From: Marinilabiliaceae bacterium JC040
Lineage (GTDB): Bacteria; Bacteroidota; Bacteroidia; Bacteroidales; Marinifilaceae
Reading direction: 5' to 3'
Length of the DNA stretch: 64,000 nucleotides
Assembly: GCA_022496785.1 (NCBI GenBank)
Contig: SNAP01000002.1
Coordinates: forward strand, 1-64,000
Shown: positions 7,474 to 16,877 of the stretch, piece after piece
Numbering within the stretch: position 1 is the first letter of the stretch
Layout: each line of letters begins with the position of its first letter
Program-made: the position numbers and the translations under genes
The notes under the pieces: generated by a model
Told to the model about the DNA's origin: nothing
Databases searched by the model: none
What the model saw: the letters and a program-made list of their open reading frames with translations, nothing else

Positions 7474-8325
7474 ATGAAAGATAGATTATTCAAAATTAGT
7501 TTGATAGCGACATGCGCTCTAGTTCTACTAATAATGGGAGGTATTATTTATACGCTTGCTAAGGGAGCTCTTCCTACTTTCGAAGAATATGGTTTAGGTT
7601 TTATTACTTCTTCAGATTGGAATCCAAATCCTAATAATGAACATTACGGTGCTCTCCCTTTTATTGCAGGTACATTAATTACATCTACTCTAGCTTTACT
7701 ATTGTGCATTCCTCTATCTTTCCCAATTGCTATTTTCACTGGTTATTATTTTAAAGGTACTAAAGTGGCAAGCATCATCAGCGACATTGTTGATATGCTT
7801 GCTGGTGTACCTTCTATAGTTTATGGACTATGGGGATTCTATACTCTAAGACCTATTATTGTTGATTTAGGTTTAAGTCAACAAGGATTTGGTATTTTTA
7901 CTGCAAGCATCATTCTTACTATCATGATTATTCCTTATGCTACTTCTCTGAGTAGTGAATTTATTAAGATGGTACCTAATGATTTAAAGGAAGCTGCCTT
8001 TGCTATGGGTTCTACTAAATTAGAAGTCATTCAAAAAGTAATTTTTCCTTCTGCAAGTTCTGGAATTATTGCCTCTTACATCCTTGCTATGGGACGTGCC
8101 TTAGGTGAAACTATGGCTGTGACTATGTTAATTGGGAATGTAAATCTTATACCTACCTCGCTTTTCTCTTCTGGTAATACTATGGCCAGCGTTATTGCTA
8201 ACCAATTTGGTGAAGCTGACGGTATCAAGTTAAGTTCGTTAATTGCTATTGGACTATTACTGTTCTTTATTACTGTGGTGATTAATACTATTGGTAGATT
8301 AATTATGAAGAAATTAAAAGTATGA
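7474..8325 (+). CDS. pstC: Phosphate ABC transporter permease PstC
   Basis: The 283-residue inner-membrane protein has about six transmembrane helices. The cytoplasmic EAA loop that contacts the ATPase is seen at LKEAAFAMGSTKLEVIQKV followed by PSASSGI. MAGVPSIVYGLWGFYTLRP-type text (here DMLAGVPSIVYGLWGF) is typical of Pst permeases. The stop overlaps the pstA start by 4 bp (ATGA), so translation is coupled. With PstA it forms the channel for phosphate import. Confidence 0.96.
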   Translation: MKDRLFKISLIATCALVLLIMGGIIYTLAKGALPTFEEYGLGFITSSDWNPNPNNEHYGALPFIAGTLITSTLALLLCIPLSFPIAIFTGYYFKGTKVASIISDIVDMLAGVPSIVYGLWGFYTLRPIIVDLGLSQQGFGIFTASIILTIMIIPYATSLSSEFIKMVPNDLKEAAFAMGSTKLEVIQKVIFPSASSGIIASYILAMGRALGETMAVTMLIGNVNLIPTSLFSSGNTMASVIANQFGEADGIKLSSLIAIGLLLFFITVVINTIGRLIMKKLKV

Positions 8326-9191
8326 TGAATAAAATGAAATATAGAAGATATAAGGATAAAGCTTTCCTTTATCTTATGTTCTTAATCACTATTATTGCAA
8401 TAACTCCACTAGCTTCTATTATATTTGAATTAGTTGCAAAAGGTTTTAATCAATTAAATATATCATTTTTCACAGAAGTAGCTCCTACTACTTTAGATTC
8501 TATGCTTGCTAAAAGTACTGGTAATCCTGTTAAAGGTGGTATTGCTAATGGTATTGTTGGAACTCTACAAATTGTTGGTATTGCTAGCTTAATGGCTATT
8601 CCTTTAGGGGTGTTTGTTGGTATTTATTTAGCAGAAAATTCTAATAAAAAGTTTTCTACTTTAGTCAGTTTTTCTACCGACCTCTTAGCAGGTATTCCCT
8701 CTATTGTATATGGTATTATTGCTTATGCATGGATTGTTATTAAAATTACTGATGGATATTCTGGTTTTGCTGGAAGTGTTGCTTTATCTATTATGATGTT
8801 ACCTCTTGTTATTCGTTCAACAGAAGAGAGTATTAAAATGATTCCTGCTTCTTTGAAAGAAGCTTCTCTAGCTTTAGGGACTTCGTATAGAAAAACAATA
8901 TTAAGAGTTATTCTTCCTTCTGCTATGAGTGGATTATTCACAGGAATTTTACTTTCTATTTCAAGAGTTATTGGAGAAACAGCACCATTAATTTTAACGG
9001 CTTTAGGATCTCAAGTTATTAATCTTGATATAACAAAACCGACAAGTGCTATTCCTCTATTAATATGGGAGTTTTATAACGATCCTTATCTTATAAATAT
9101 GATTTGGAGTTCGTCACTGTTTTTAATGCTTCTAGTTCTAATTTTTAATATTTCTGCTAAACAAATTTCTAAAAGATGGGCAATACAATAA
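8322..9191 (+). CDS. pstA: Phosphate ABC transporter permease PstA
   Basis: The 289-residue permease pairs with PstC. It has about six membrane helices, a periplasmic insert after the first helix (around residues 45-75), the shared LLAGIPSIVYGIIAYAW segment, and an EAA loop at LKEASLALGTSYRKTIL followed by PSAMSGL. The start ATG overlaps the pstC stop, and the 3' end overlaps pstB by 16 bp, so the three genes are translationally linked. Confidence 0.96.
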   Translation: MMNKMKYRRYKDKAFLYLMFLITIIAITPLASIIFELVAKGFNQLNISFFTEVAPTTLDSMLAKSTGNPVKGGIANGIVGTLQIVGIASLMAIPLGVFVGIYLAENSNKKFSTLVSFSTDLLAGIPSIVYGIIAYAWIVIKITDGYSGFAGSVALSIMMLPLVIRSTEESIKMIPASLKEASLALGTSYRKTILRVILPSAMSGLFTGILLSISRVIGETAPLILTALGSQVINLDITKPTSAIPLLIWEFYNDPYLINMIWSSSLFLMLLVLIFNISAKQISKRWAIQ

Positions 9192-9955
9192 ATAATAACA
9201 ATATAGCGTTGCATATTGAAGATCTTAGCATCGCTTACACTAAAGATAAATATGCTGTTAAAGGTATTAATGCTGATATTTATAAGAATACTATTACTGC
9301 AATTATGGGACCTTCTGGTTGTGGTAAAAGTACTCTACTTAGAGCCATTAATAGAATGCATGAATTATATCCTGAGATAAAAGTAACAGGTAATATTTTA
9401 ATGAAAGATCAAAATATCTTTAAGATTAATGCAATGGAAGTTCGTCAAAAGATAGGTATGGTATTTCAACGACCAAACCCTTTCCCTTCTATGAGTATCT
9501 ACGAGAATGTTCTTGCTGGATATAGTCTTAATGGTATTAAATTGAAGAAAGAAGAAAAGGATAGAATTGTTCAAGAGGTTCTTGAAGATGTTGGATTGTG
9601 GGAAGAAGTGAAAGATACTCTTCATAAAAAAAGAACAGCTCTTTCTGGTGGTCAACAACAACGTTTATGTATTGCTCGCTCAATAGCTATGAAACCAGAT
9701 ATTCTTCTTTTAGATGAACCAACTTCTGCTCTCGATCCTATATCTACTTCTAAGATTGAAGAACTACTTATGAAGTTAAAGGATAAATTTACTATTGTTA
9801 TTGTTACCCACAATATGTCGCAAGCAGCAAGAATTTCGGAATATTCAATGTTTATGTATTTAGGAGATTTAATAGAATACGATCTTACTAAGAAGATGTT
9901 CACTAACCCTAATGATAAACGAACAGAACAATATCTTACAGGTAAATTTGGTTGA
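9176..9955 (+). CDS. pstB: Phosphate ABC transporter ATP-binding protein PstB
   Basis: The 259-residue ATPase has a Walker A motif GPSGCGKST (residues 45-53), Q-loop QRPNPFPSMSIYENV (98-112, the PNPFP wording is characteristic of PstB), ABC signature LSGGQQQR (156-163), Walker B ILLLDEP (176-182) and switch His in VTHNM. It powers phosphate import through PstCA and, in other bacteria, is part of the PhoU/PhoR signalling complex. It starts inside the end of pstA. Confidence 0.98.
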   Translation: MGNTINNNNIALHIEDLSIAYTKDKYAVKGINADIYKNTITAIMGPSGCGKSTLLRAINRMHELYPEIKVTGNILMKDQNIFKINAMEVRQKIGMVFQRPNPFPSMSIYENVLAGYSLNGIKLKKEEKDRIVQEVLEDVGLWEEVKDTLHKKRTALSGGQQQRLCIARSIAMKPDILLLDEPTSALDPISTSKIEELLMKLKDKFTIVIVTHNMSQAARISEYSMFMYLGDLIEYDLTKKMFTNPNDKRTEQYLTGKFG

Positions 9956-10008
9956 TTTATCTAAATAGAATAAAAATATTAAATCATAATTATATAAAAT
10001 CGATTTTT

Positions 10009-10683
10009 ATGAATGCAAAAAATAAAGAATTTGAGAATATTACCAATGATGTGAATATGGTTTCAGAAATTATCTTTCAACAAATGAACCTTATTGACGA
10101 TTATCTTTCAAATGTAAATAATTCTGATAGCGAGACTGTTAACGAATTATTAAGCAATGAAAGTAAAATTGATGATTACGAAAAACTAATATACGATAAG
10201 ATTGTTAATTGTATTGTTCTCTACAATCCTCTTGCTGGAGAATTAAGACAACTAATGGCTAGTTTAAGAATCACTACCAACCTAGAAAGAATAGGAGATT
10301 TGTGTATAAATATTATAGAAAGTTTAGAGTCTACTAACAAGAAGATTATAGGAGAAAAGATTAAAACATTGTTTGTTGATATGTTAAAATTTGCTACCTT
10401 AATGGTAAGAAATTCAATGTCCTCTTTTATATGTTGTGATATGGATTTGGCAGAAAAAGTTCTTAATGATGATGATGTAATTGATAACTTAAATGAGAAG
10501 ATTAATAATCTTCTTAGCGAGTTCAAGCATAATGAAGCTTATAGTAGCAAAGAAGAATTAACAAACTTGTTGAGTTTCAATTATATTAACATGAATATTG
10601 AACGTATTGCAGATAATGCTACCAATATTGCCGAAGCAAGTATATACATGATGCAAGGAGAAGACATCAGACATACAAACTAA
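10009..10683 (+). CDS. phoU: Phosphate signalling protein PhoU
   Basis: The protein has 224 residues from the ATG at 10009; an upstream in-frame reading begins at 9952 but adds 19 residues foreign to the family. It consists of two tandem three-helix PhoU halves. The family-typical acidic metal-binding segments appear as RITTNLERIGDLCINI in the first half and INMNIERIADNATNIAEA in the second. PhoU links transport state of PstSCAB to the PhoR kinase and represses the Pho response when phosphate is plentiful. It lies 53 bp after pstB. Confidence 0.93.
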   Translation: MNAKNKEFENITNDVNMVSEIIFQQMNLIDDYLSNVNNSDSETVNELLSNESKIDDYEKLIYDKIVNCIVLYNPLAGELRQLMASLRITTNLERIGDLCINIIESLESTNKKIIGEKIKTLFVDMLKFATLMVRNSMSSFICCDMDLAEKVLNDDDVIDNLNEKINNLLSEFKHNEAYSSKEELTNLLSFNYINMNIERIADNATNIAEASIYMMQGEDIRHTN

Positions 10684-10695
10684 TTAAACACTAGT

Positions 10696-11382
10696 ATGAG
10701 TAAATATAACGTTCTAATCGTTGATGATGAAGAAGATATTTGTGAGATTCTTAAATTTAATCTCCAATCAGAAAATATTACAGTAAAAACCCTTAATTCA
10801 GCAGAAGATGTTCTTAACGAATCTCTTGATGATTATCATCTTATACTGCTTGATGTGATGATGGGCGGTATGTCTGGCTTTCAATTAGCAGACAAAATAA
10901 GACATGAATTGAATAATGATATTCCTATTATCTTTTTAACTGCTAAAGACACTGAAAACGACTTACTTACTGGTTTTAATATTGGAGCTGACGATTATAT
11001 ATATAAACCTTTCTCTATTAAAGAAGTTGGAGCTAGAGTGAATGCTGTTTTAAAACGTAAATCTTTAGGCGGTGAAAGTAAATTAGATGTTTTAAAGGTG
11101 AAAGATCTAGAATTAGATGCTAATAAAAAGACTGTTCATATTGATGGTGAGCTAATAGGACTAACTAAAACAGAATATGAAATTCTTTCTCTATTAATTT
11201 CTCACGAAGAGAAAATCTATTCTAGAGATGATATTATTGCTCACGTATGGGACGATAACACTTATGTATCTTCAAGAACTGTTGATGTTCATATTACTCG
11301 ATTGAGAAAAAAAATTAATGAATATGGCAAGTATATTCGTAATAAATCAGGATACGGATATTGCTTTGCAATAAATAATTAA
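10696..11382 (+). CDS. phoB: PhoB-like response regulator (OmpR family)
   Basis: The 228-residue protein has a receiver domain with acidic pocket D10/D11, phosphoacceptor D53 in LILLDVMMGG, T82 and K104 (YKPF). A winged-helix DNA-binding domain follows from about residue 130, with LTKTEYEILSLLI and the recognition region SRTVDVHITRLRKKI. It begins 12 bp after phoU and is followed 4 bp later by the kinase. That placement makes it the phosphate-responsive activator of this operon; the name rests on context as well as on domain type. Confidence 0.9.
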   Translation: MSKYNVLIVDDEEDICEILKFNLQSENITVKTLNSAEDVLNESLDDYHLILLDVMMGGMSGFQLADKIRHELNNDIPIIFLTAKDTENDLLTGFNIGADDYIYKPFSIKEVGARVNAVLKRKSLGGESKLDVLKVKDLELDANKKTVHIDGELIGLTKTEYEILSLLISHEEKIYSRDDIIAHVWDDNTYVSSRTVDVHITRLRKKINEYGKYIRNKSGYGYCFAINN

Positions 11383-11386
11383 AACC

Positions 11387-13150
11387 ATGAAAAAATATTT
11401 TGCATACAAACAGAAGCTATTTGTATATTTCTTTATACTTTTTTCTATATTCACTATCAGTGTATTAGGCTTTCAATACGATAGAGAAAAGACTTTTAAA
11501 ATTGATAAACTAGAATCCGATTTAGATATTTATAATCATCTAATCAGTAGTGTTATCACTGAAGACTGTGGAGGCAAAATTGTAGATTCTAAGATTAACA
11601 ATCTTATAAATCATCTACCCGTAAAGAATCTTCGACTTACAGTTATTGATGTTAGAGGTAGAGTTTTGTACGATAATGAATATGGAAATTCTGAAAGTAT
11701 GGAAAATCACCTTAGACGACCTGAGGTAATGATTTCTTTACAAAAAGATTACGGAGCAGATATTAGATATTCTACTTCTATGAAAAAAGATTTCTACTAT
11801 TATTGTAAATACTATGGTGATTTTTATATTAGAGTTGCCCTACCTTACGATATGACAATTAAAAATCTTTTAAAAGCTAATAATTTATTCTTGTATTTCC
11901 TTTTATTGGTATTTATTGTAGCTACCCTTACTTTAGTATATATTTCAGACAAACTAGGAAAATCTCTTTCTCGATTAAAAGATTTTGCAATTAGAGTTGA
12001 CAATAAGACATACGATATAAAAGAGAATATTCAATTCCCAAATAATGAACTTGGGGTAATTAGTAATAGAATTATCAGTCTTTATAATTCCCTTCATATT
12101 ACAAGTCAGCAACTTGAAATGGAAAGAGATAAAATGAATCAACATTTTAAATACTCTTTAAATGGTCTTGCTATATTTGACGAGAATAAATCAAGTTTGT
12201 TTGCAAATTCTAGATTCATTCAATATATGAATGTTCTTATGGATACCGTTACTGTAGATGCTGAAAAAATATTCTCTCACGATATTTTTAAGGATCTTAA
12301 TACATTTATTGAAGAGAATACTCGAACATATAATATTCCTGTTGAAGTTCCACGTTTCCAATCTACATTGAGAAGTAACGGTAGAATATTCATGCTTAAT
12401 GCTATTATATTCGAAGATAAAAGTTTTGAGATTGCTTTAAGAGATATTTCTGAAATAGAAAAAAATAGAATTCTTAAACAAGAAATGAGTTCTAATATAG
12501 CTCATGAATTAAGAACTCCTGTCACTTCTATTAGAGGTTATCTTGAAACTATTATAGAAACAGAGAATTTACCAGAAGAAACTAAACAGTCGTTTATTGA
12601 TAAATCGTTTAAACAAATTATGCGATTAAGCGAATTAATTAATGATATTAGTCTTATCTCTAAAATGGAAGATTCAAGTACTAGCCTTGAGCTTATACAT
12701 GTTAATCTTAAGAATATTGTTGACAAAGCAATACAAGATGGCATAACTAGTGCTCCTACAGATGCAAGAATAGAATCGGAAGTTAATATACCAGAAGACC
12801 TTGAAATAGAAGGTAACCCTACCTTACTATATCTTTTGTTTAAAAATTTAATAGACAATAGTATTAAATATGTAGATGGTGATATAAATATTAACATTAA
12901 AAAATATCATGAGGACGATAACTTCCATTACTTTTCTTTTAAAGACAATGGAAACGGAGTTGATGAAGAACATCTTAATAGATTGTTCGAAAGATTCTAT
13001 AGAGTTGATACAGGAAGAACAAGAGAAAAAGGAGGAACAGGCCTAGGTTTATCTATTGTTAAAAATGCTGTCATTTTCCATGGAGGTGATATTAACGTAA
13101 AAAATGCCAACGAAGGTGGACTTGAATTTATCTTTACTATAAAGAAGTAA
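11387..13150 (+). CDS. phoR: PhoR-like sensor histidine kinase
   Basis: The 587-residue membrane kinase has a first helix at about residues 11-29, a periplasmic domain of about 135 residues, a second helix at about 166-186, a linker, a PAS-like domain (about 250-350) and a HisKA domain with phosphoacceptor His373 in SNIAHELRTPVTSIRGYLE. The ATPase domain carries the N box NLIDNSIKYV (487-496), DNGNGVDE (520-527), the F box LFERFYRVD and the G box KGGTGLGLSIVKN. It should phosphorylate the adjacent regulator at low phosphate, controlled through PhoU/PstB. The sizeable periplasmic domain is larger than that of E. coli PhoR. Confidence 0.92.
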   Translation: MKKYFAYKQKLFVYFFILFSIFTISVLGFQYDREKTFKIDKLESDLDIYNHLISSVITEDCGGKIVDSKINNLINHLPVKNLRLTVIDVRGRVLYDNEYGNSESMENHLRRPEVMISLQKDYGADIRYSTSMKKDFYYYCKYYGDFYIRVALPYDMTIKNLLKANNLFLYFLLLVFIVATLTLVYISDKLGKSLSRLKDFAIRVDNKTYDIKENIQFPNNELGVISNRIISLYNSLHITSQQLEMERDKMNQHFKYSLNGLAIFDENKSSLFANSRFIQYMNVLMDTVTVDAEKIFSHDIFKDLNTFIEENTRTYNIPVEVPRFQSTLRSNGRIFMLNAIIFEDKSFEIALRDISEIEKNRILKQEMSSNIAHELRTPVTSIRGYLETIIETENLPEETKQSFIDKSFKQIMRLSELINDISLISKMEDSSTSLELIHVNLKNIVDKAIQDGITSAPTDARIESEVNIPEDLEIEGNPTLLYLLFKNLIDNSIKYVDGDININIKKYHEDDNFHYFSFKDNGNGVDEEHLNRLFERFYRVDTGRTREKGGTGLGLSIVKNAVIFHGGDINVKNANEGGLEFIFTIKK

Positions 13151-13180
13151 ATTCATTAACTAATTGTTTTACATATACTT

Positions 13181-13216
13181 AAGGGGATTCTTTATTGAAT
13201 TCCCTTTTATTTTTTA
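13181..13216 (+). terminator. Intrinsic terminator of the Pho operon
   Basis: The arms aaggggattc (13181-13190) and gaattccctt (13197-13206) form a 10-bp stem with one G-U pair and a 6-base loop, followed by a T-rich tract to about 13216. It lies 30 bp after the kinase gene. Confidence 0.8.
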
Positions 13217-13403
13217 CATTATATTCAAACAAATATCCTATTTTATTAATAAATATGCACCTTTTAATATATTTTGCAATAAATATTCATAATATGTTAA
13301 AATTTATGTATATTTCATAATATTTGATTTATTCTTTAGTCTAATTAATATAAATTAACTAATTTTAGGCTTGTTAAACAACTTAAAAAGAATAATCAAC
13401 ATT

Positions 13404-16400
13404 ATGAAAAAACTGAAATTAAGCATGTTTATACTTCTATTGTTAATAGGAGTATTTTCATGTAAGGACGATGACGACAAAACAGTTCATGTCGCCAAGG
13501 TCGAATTAGACAAACAAGAATTATCTATTGAAGAAGGCTCTTCTATTTCATTAAAATCACACATTGTACCAGAATCTGCAACAAATAAGCATATAGATTG
13601 GCACACTACTAATGAAGAGATTGTTACAGTAAAAGATGGTTTAATACAGGCACATAAACCAGGAGATGCAACAATTAGTGCTGTAGCTGAAGATAGAGAT
13701 ATTACAGCTAAATGTTTGGTACATGTTACTAAGAAGGTAATTAAGGTTAGTTCTGTTTCTCTTGACAAGAAAGAAATAGAAATGGTTGAAGGTAGTAAAA
13801 CTAAACTTGTAGCCACAATACTTCCTAAAGATGCAAGTGATAAAACAATTGCTTGGACTAGTAGCGATGAGAAGATTGCTAGTGTTAAAGATGGAGAAAT
13901 TACAGCTATTAAAGTTGGAGAAGCTATTATTACTGTTACAACAAAGGATGGTAGTAAAGTTGCTGCATGTAAAATTGTTATAAAAGCAAAAACAATAGCA
14001 GTTACATCTATCTCTTTAAACAAAAAGGAATTAGAAATTATTGAAGGTGGTAAAGAAAGTCTTACAGCTAGTATACTTCCTGAAAATGCAAGTGATAAGA
14101 CTGTTATATGGGCTAGTAGTGATGAGAAAGTTGCTAACGTAAAAGATGGTGAAATTACTGGTATAAAAGTTGGAACTGCAAATATTAGTGCGACTACTAA
14201 AGATGGTAAGAAAGTTGCCACTTGTAAAGTAAGTGTCAAGACTAAGATTATAGCAGTTAGTTCTATCACTCTAAATAAAAAGGAATTAGAAATTATTGAA
14301 GGTGGTAAAGAAAGTCTTACAGCTAATATACTTCCTGAAAATGCAAGTGATAAGACTGTTATATGGGCTAGTAGTGATGAGAAAGTTGCTAGCGTAAAAG
14401 ATGGTGAAATTACTGGTATAAAAGTTGGGACTGCAAATATTAGTGCGACTACTAAAGATGGTAAGAAAGTTGCCACTTGTAAAGTAAGTGTTAAGACTAA
14501 GATTGTAATTATTAATGTAAAATCGATAAGTCTAAATAAAACTTCAGTTTCTTTAGAAGAAGGTAGTAAAACAATTTTAACAGCTACAGTACTTCCTGAA
14601 AATGCAAGTGATAAGACTGTTATTTGGACAAGTGCAGATGATAAAATTGCAAGTGTTAAAGATGGAGAAATAAGTGGTATTAAAGCTGGAGAAACAAATA
14701 TTACAGCTAGCACTAAAGATGGTAACAAAATTGCAACTTGTAAAGTTAGCGTAAGTGCTCCAATTGTGAATGTTTCTGGTGTCTATCTAAATAAATACAA
14801 TCTAGATTTAGAGATTAGTGGTACTTTTACTTTAGTACCTAAAGTTCTTCCTAGTAGTGCTACTAATAAAAAAGTAAAATGGACTTCTGACAATACTAAA
14901 GTAGCTAGTGTTGTAGATGGTAAAGTGACTGCTATTGCAGCAGGAAAAGCGACAATTACTGTTAGTTCTGAAGATGGAAATAAAACTTCAACTTGTAGTG
15001 TAAATGTAAAAGCAAAAGAAGTAAGTGTTAGTTCTGTTAGTCTGGATAAAACAAAATTAGAATTAATAGAAAATGAAAACACTCAACTAATTGCTACTAT
15101 TCTTCCAGAGGATGCAAGTAATAAGAAATTAAAATGGACTTCTAGTAATGAAAATATTGCTACAGTTGTTTCAGATGGAACAATTTATGCTAAAGGAATT
15201 GGAGAATGTATTATTACAGTAACAACTTTAGATGGAGCTAAAACTGCAACTTGTAATTTAGTTGTTAAAAAGAAAATTAAACATGTATATTCGGTAAGTA
15301 TTGACGAGATTACGTATAAAGTTCCACTAAATGAGACTAAACAAATTACATATAGCATAAATCCTTCTGATGCTGATAATAAGGAAGTAAAATGGACTTC
15401 TAGTAATCCAGAAATTGCAAGTATTGATGAAAAAGGTCTTGTAAAAGCAATTAAAGTTGGGAAAACTACTATTACCTTAACTAGTGTAGACGGAGAAAAG
15501 AAAAACACATGTACTGTTGAAGTTGTAGATGGTGTTACTCACGCAACAAGTATAGTTATTTATGAGGAAGATTTCACTTTATCTATTGGTGATTCAAAAA
15601 ACATTTATGCAAGTGTTAAACCTTTTGGCGTGACTAATAAATCTGTAAAATGGTCTTCTGATAAACCAGAAGTAGCAAGTGTTGAGGATGGAACAATAAA
15701 AGGTATTTCTGCAGGTGTTGCAACAATAACAGCTACAAGTGTTGATGGTGGATTCACTGATGATATTAAAGTTACTGTTGTTGATGGAGCTATTAGTGTA
15801 AGCTCTATTTCTTTAAGTAATACAAATATGAATTTACAAACTGGTGATACTAAAATATTAACAGCCTCTATCCTACCAGAAACAGCTTCTAATAAAAATC
15901 TTATATGGAAATCTAGTGATGAAAGTATTATTAGTTTCAAAAAAGCAATATATCCTGATATGTCGATTGAACTTACAGCTAAAGCAATTGGTAATGCTGA
16001 AATTACTGTAACAAGTGAAGATGGAAATTTCACTGCTACTTGTTCTATAAATGTAAAAGGAGAAACTGTTGTAACAGAAGGTAGTGTTAATATTAAAGGT
16101 AGAGATTATAAGACTGTAACAATAAATGGTAAAACATGGTTAGCAGAAAATTATGCATATCTGCCTAAAGTGAATAAAGAGAAAGATCTATCTAATGATG
16201 AAGCAAGAGTTTATGTTTTACAATATGATGGAGAAGATCTTGATGAAGCTAAAGCTAGTGAAAATTACAAAAAATATGGAGCTTTATATAATTATAAAGC
16301 AGCTATTGAATATTGTCCTGAGGGCTGGCATTTAGCAACAAATGAAGATTGGAAAGAATTAGAGAAAGAAGCAGGAATGAATGAAGAAGATTTGAATAGA

Positions 16401-16658
16401 ATTGGTAGAGACAGAGGTCAATGTGCTGATAAATTTAAATCTACAGATTTTCGAGGTAAAAATACTTTTAAATTAAATATCTTAGAATCAGGATCTATAA
16501 AATTTTCATCATTTAGTGACTTTGGTGGATATATCGGATGTTATAATACTATAGAAGATAAATATATGTATAGAGCATTTAGTAATTATAGTAATACGAT
16601 AGATGCTGCATATCTTTATAATAAATCAGCAGTTGCAATAAGATATGTAAAAGATTAA
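13404..16658 (+). CDS. Surface lipoprotein with ten BIG2 Ig-like domains and a C-terminal FISUMP domain
   Basis: The ATG at 13404 gives MKKLKLSMFILLLLIGVFSC, a lipoprotein signal; the longer reading to 13371 needs a TTG and adds 11 residues. About ten BIG2 repeats of roughly 83-85 residues follow, each with the pattern SVSLDK, LxATILPExAS, WxSSDEKIASV, DGxItaikxG and ITVTtxDG. The last ~190 residues form a FISUMP domain (TINGKTWLAENYAY, YCPEGWHLATNEDWKELE, AVAIRYVKD). The repeats form a stalk that holds the tip domain away from the cell; the ligand is unknown. Acidic residues after the lipid Cys (KDDDD) match the lipoprotein surface-export signal of Bacteroidota. Repeats 3 and 4 are nearly identical. 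Confidence 0.88.
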   Translation: MKKLKLSMFILLLLIGVFSCKDDDDKTVHVAKVELDKQELSIEEGSSISLKSHIVPESATNKHIDWHTTNEEIVTVKDGLIQAHKPGDATISAVAEDRDITAKCLVHVTKKVIKVSSVSLDKKEIEMVEGSKTKLVATILPKDASDKTIAWTSSDEKIASVKDGEITAIKVGEAIITVTTKDGSKVAACKIVIKAKTIAVTSISLNKKELEIIEGGKESLTASILPENASDKTVIWASSDEKVANVKDGEITGIKVGTANISATTKDGKKVATCKVSVKTKIIAVSSITLNKKELEIIEGGKESLTANILPENASDKTVIWASSDEKVASVKDGEITGIKVGTANISATTKDGKKVATCKVSVKTKIVIINVKSISLNKTSVSLEEGSKTILTATVLPENASDKTVIWTSADDKIASVKDGEISGIKAGETNITASTKDGNKIATCKVSVSAPIVNVSGVYLNKYNLDLEISGTFTLVPKVLPSSATNKKVKWTSDNTKVASVVDGKVTAIAAGKATITVSSEDGNKTSTCSVNVKAKEVSVSSVSLDKTKLELIENENTQLIATILPEDASNKKLKWTSSNENIATVVSDGTIYAKGIGECIITVTTLDGAKTATCNLVVKKKIKHVYSVSIDEITYKVPLNETKQITYSINPSDADNKEVKWTSSNPEIASIDEKGLVKAIKVGKTTITLTSVDGEKKNTCTVEVVDGVTHATSIVIYEEDFTLSIGDSKNIYASVKPFGVTNKSVKWSSDKPEVASVEDGTIKGISAGVATITATSVDGGFTDDIKVTVVDGAISVSSISLSNTNMNLQTGDTKILTASILPETASNKNLIWKSSDESIISFKKAIYPDMSIELTAKAIGNAEITVTSEDGNFTATCSINVKGETVVTEGSVNIKGRDYKTVTINGKTWLAENYAYLPKVNKEKDLSNDEARVYVLQYDGEDLDEAKASENYKKYGALYNYKAAIEYCPEGWHLATNEDWKELEKEAGMNEEDLNRIGRDRGQCADKFKSTDFRGKNTFKLNILESGSIKFSSFSDFGGYIGCYNTIEDKYMYRAFSNYSNTIDAAYLYNKSAVAIRYVKD
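14026..14504 (+). repeat. Recent 255-bp tandem duplication inside the BIG2 gene
   Basis: Segments 14026-14249 and 14281-14504 are almost identical over 224 bp at an offset of 255 bp (85 codons), with only about four or five base differences. They encode BIG2 repeats 3 and 4. Other repeats in the gene match only at protein level, so this pair arose recently or is kept alike by gene conversion. Confidence 0.85.
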
Positions 16659-16732
16659 ATTTATAAGATTATAGTATAATCTAGATAATAATAATCTACT
16701 ATATTACTTTATTTAAGTATAAAAAATAAGCT

Positions 16733-16770
16733 GAGGTAATTCTTAATTTAAAAGAATTACCTCTTTTTAG
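16733..16770 (+). terminator. Intrinsic terminator after the BIG2/FISUMP gene
   Basis: The perfect 12-bp arms gaggtaattctt (16733-16744) and aagaattacctc (16752-16763) surround a 7-base loop and are followed by ttttt. Confidence 0.85.
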
Positions 16771-16877
16771 TATATATTCTCCTGAGATATATTTGTTTAA
16801 CAGCTATTTATATAAATTTTAACATTTAAATAAGAAATCAATACCTTACTTTGGTCTCTAATTTAAATACATACAAT

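Noticed and set aside
13487-14728. A long minus-strand open frame (413 codons) opposite the BIG2 gene.
   Set aside because: It is the antisense of repetitive BIG2 coding sequence. Its own translation is hydrophobic, low-complexity and repeats with the sense repeats, so it is a shadow.
13404-16058. Regular repeats that could be mistaken for a CRISPR or satellite array.
   Set aside because: The period is about 250 bp, diverged, and in frame with a protein domain (BIG2).
16851-16877. Longer N-termini for several genes (16851, 13371, 19996, 22818, 26442, 9952).
   Set aside because: Several rely on TTG starts, and all add residues before clear signal peptides or family N-termini; internal ATGs fit better.
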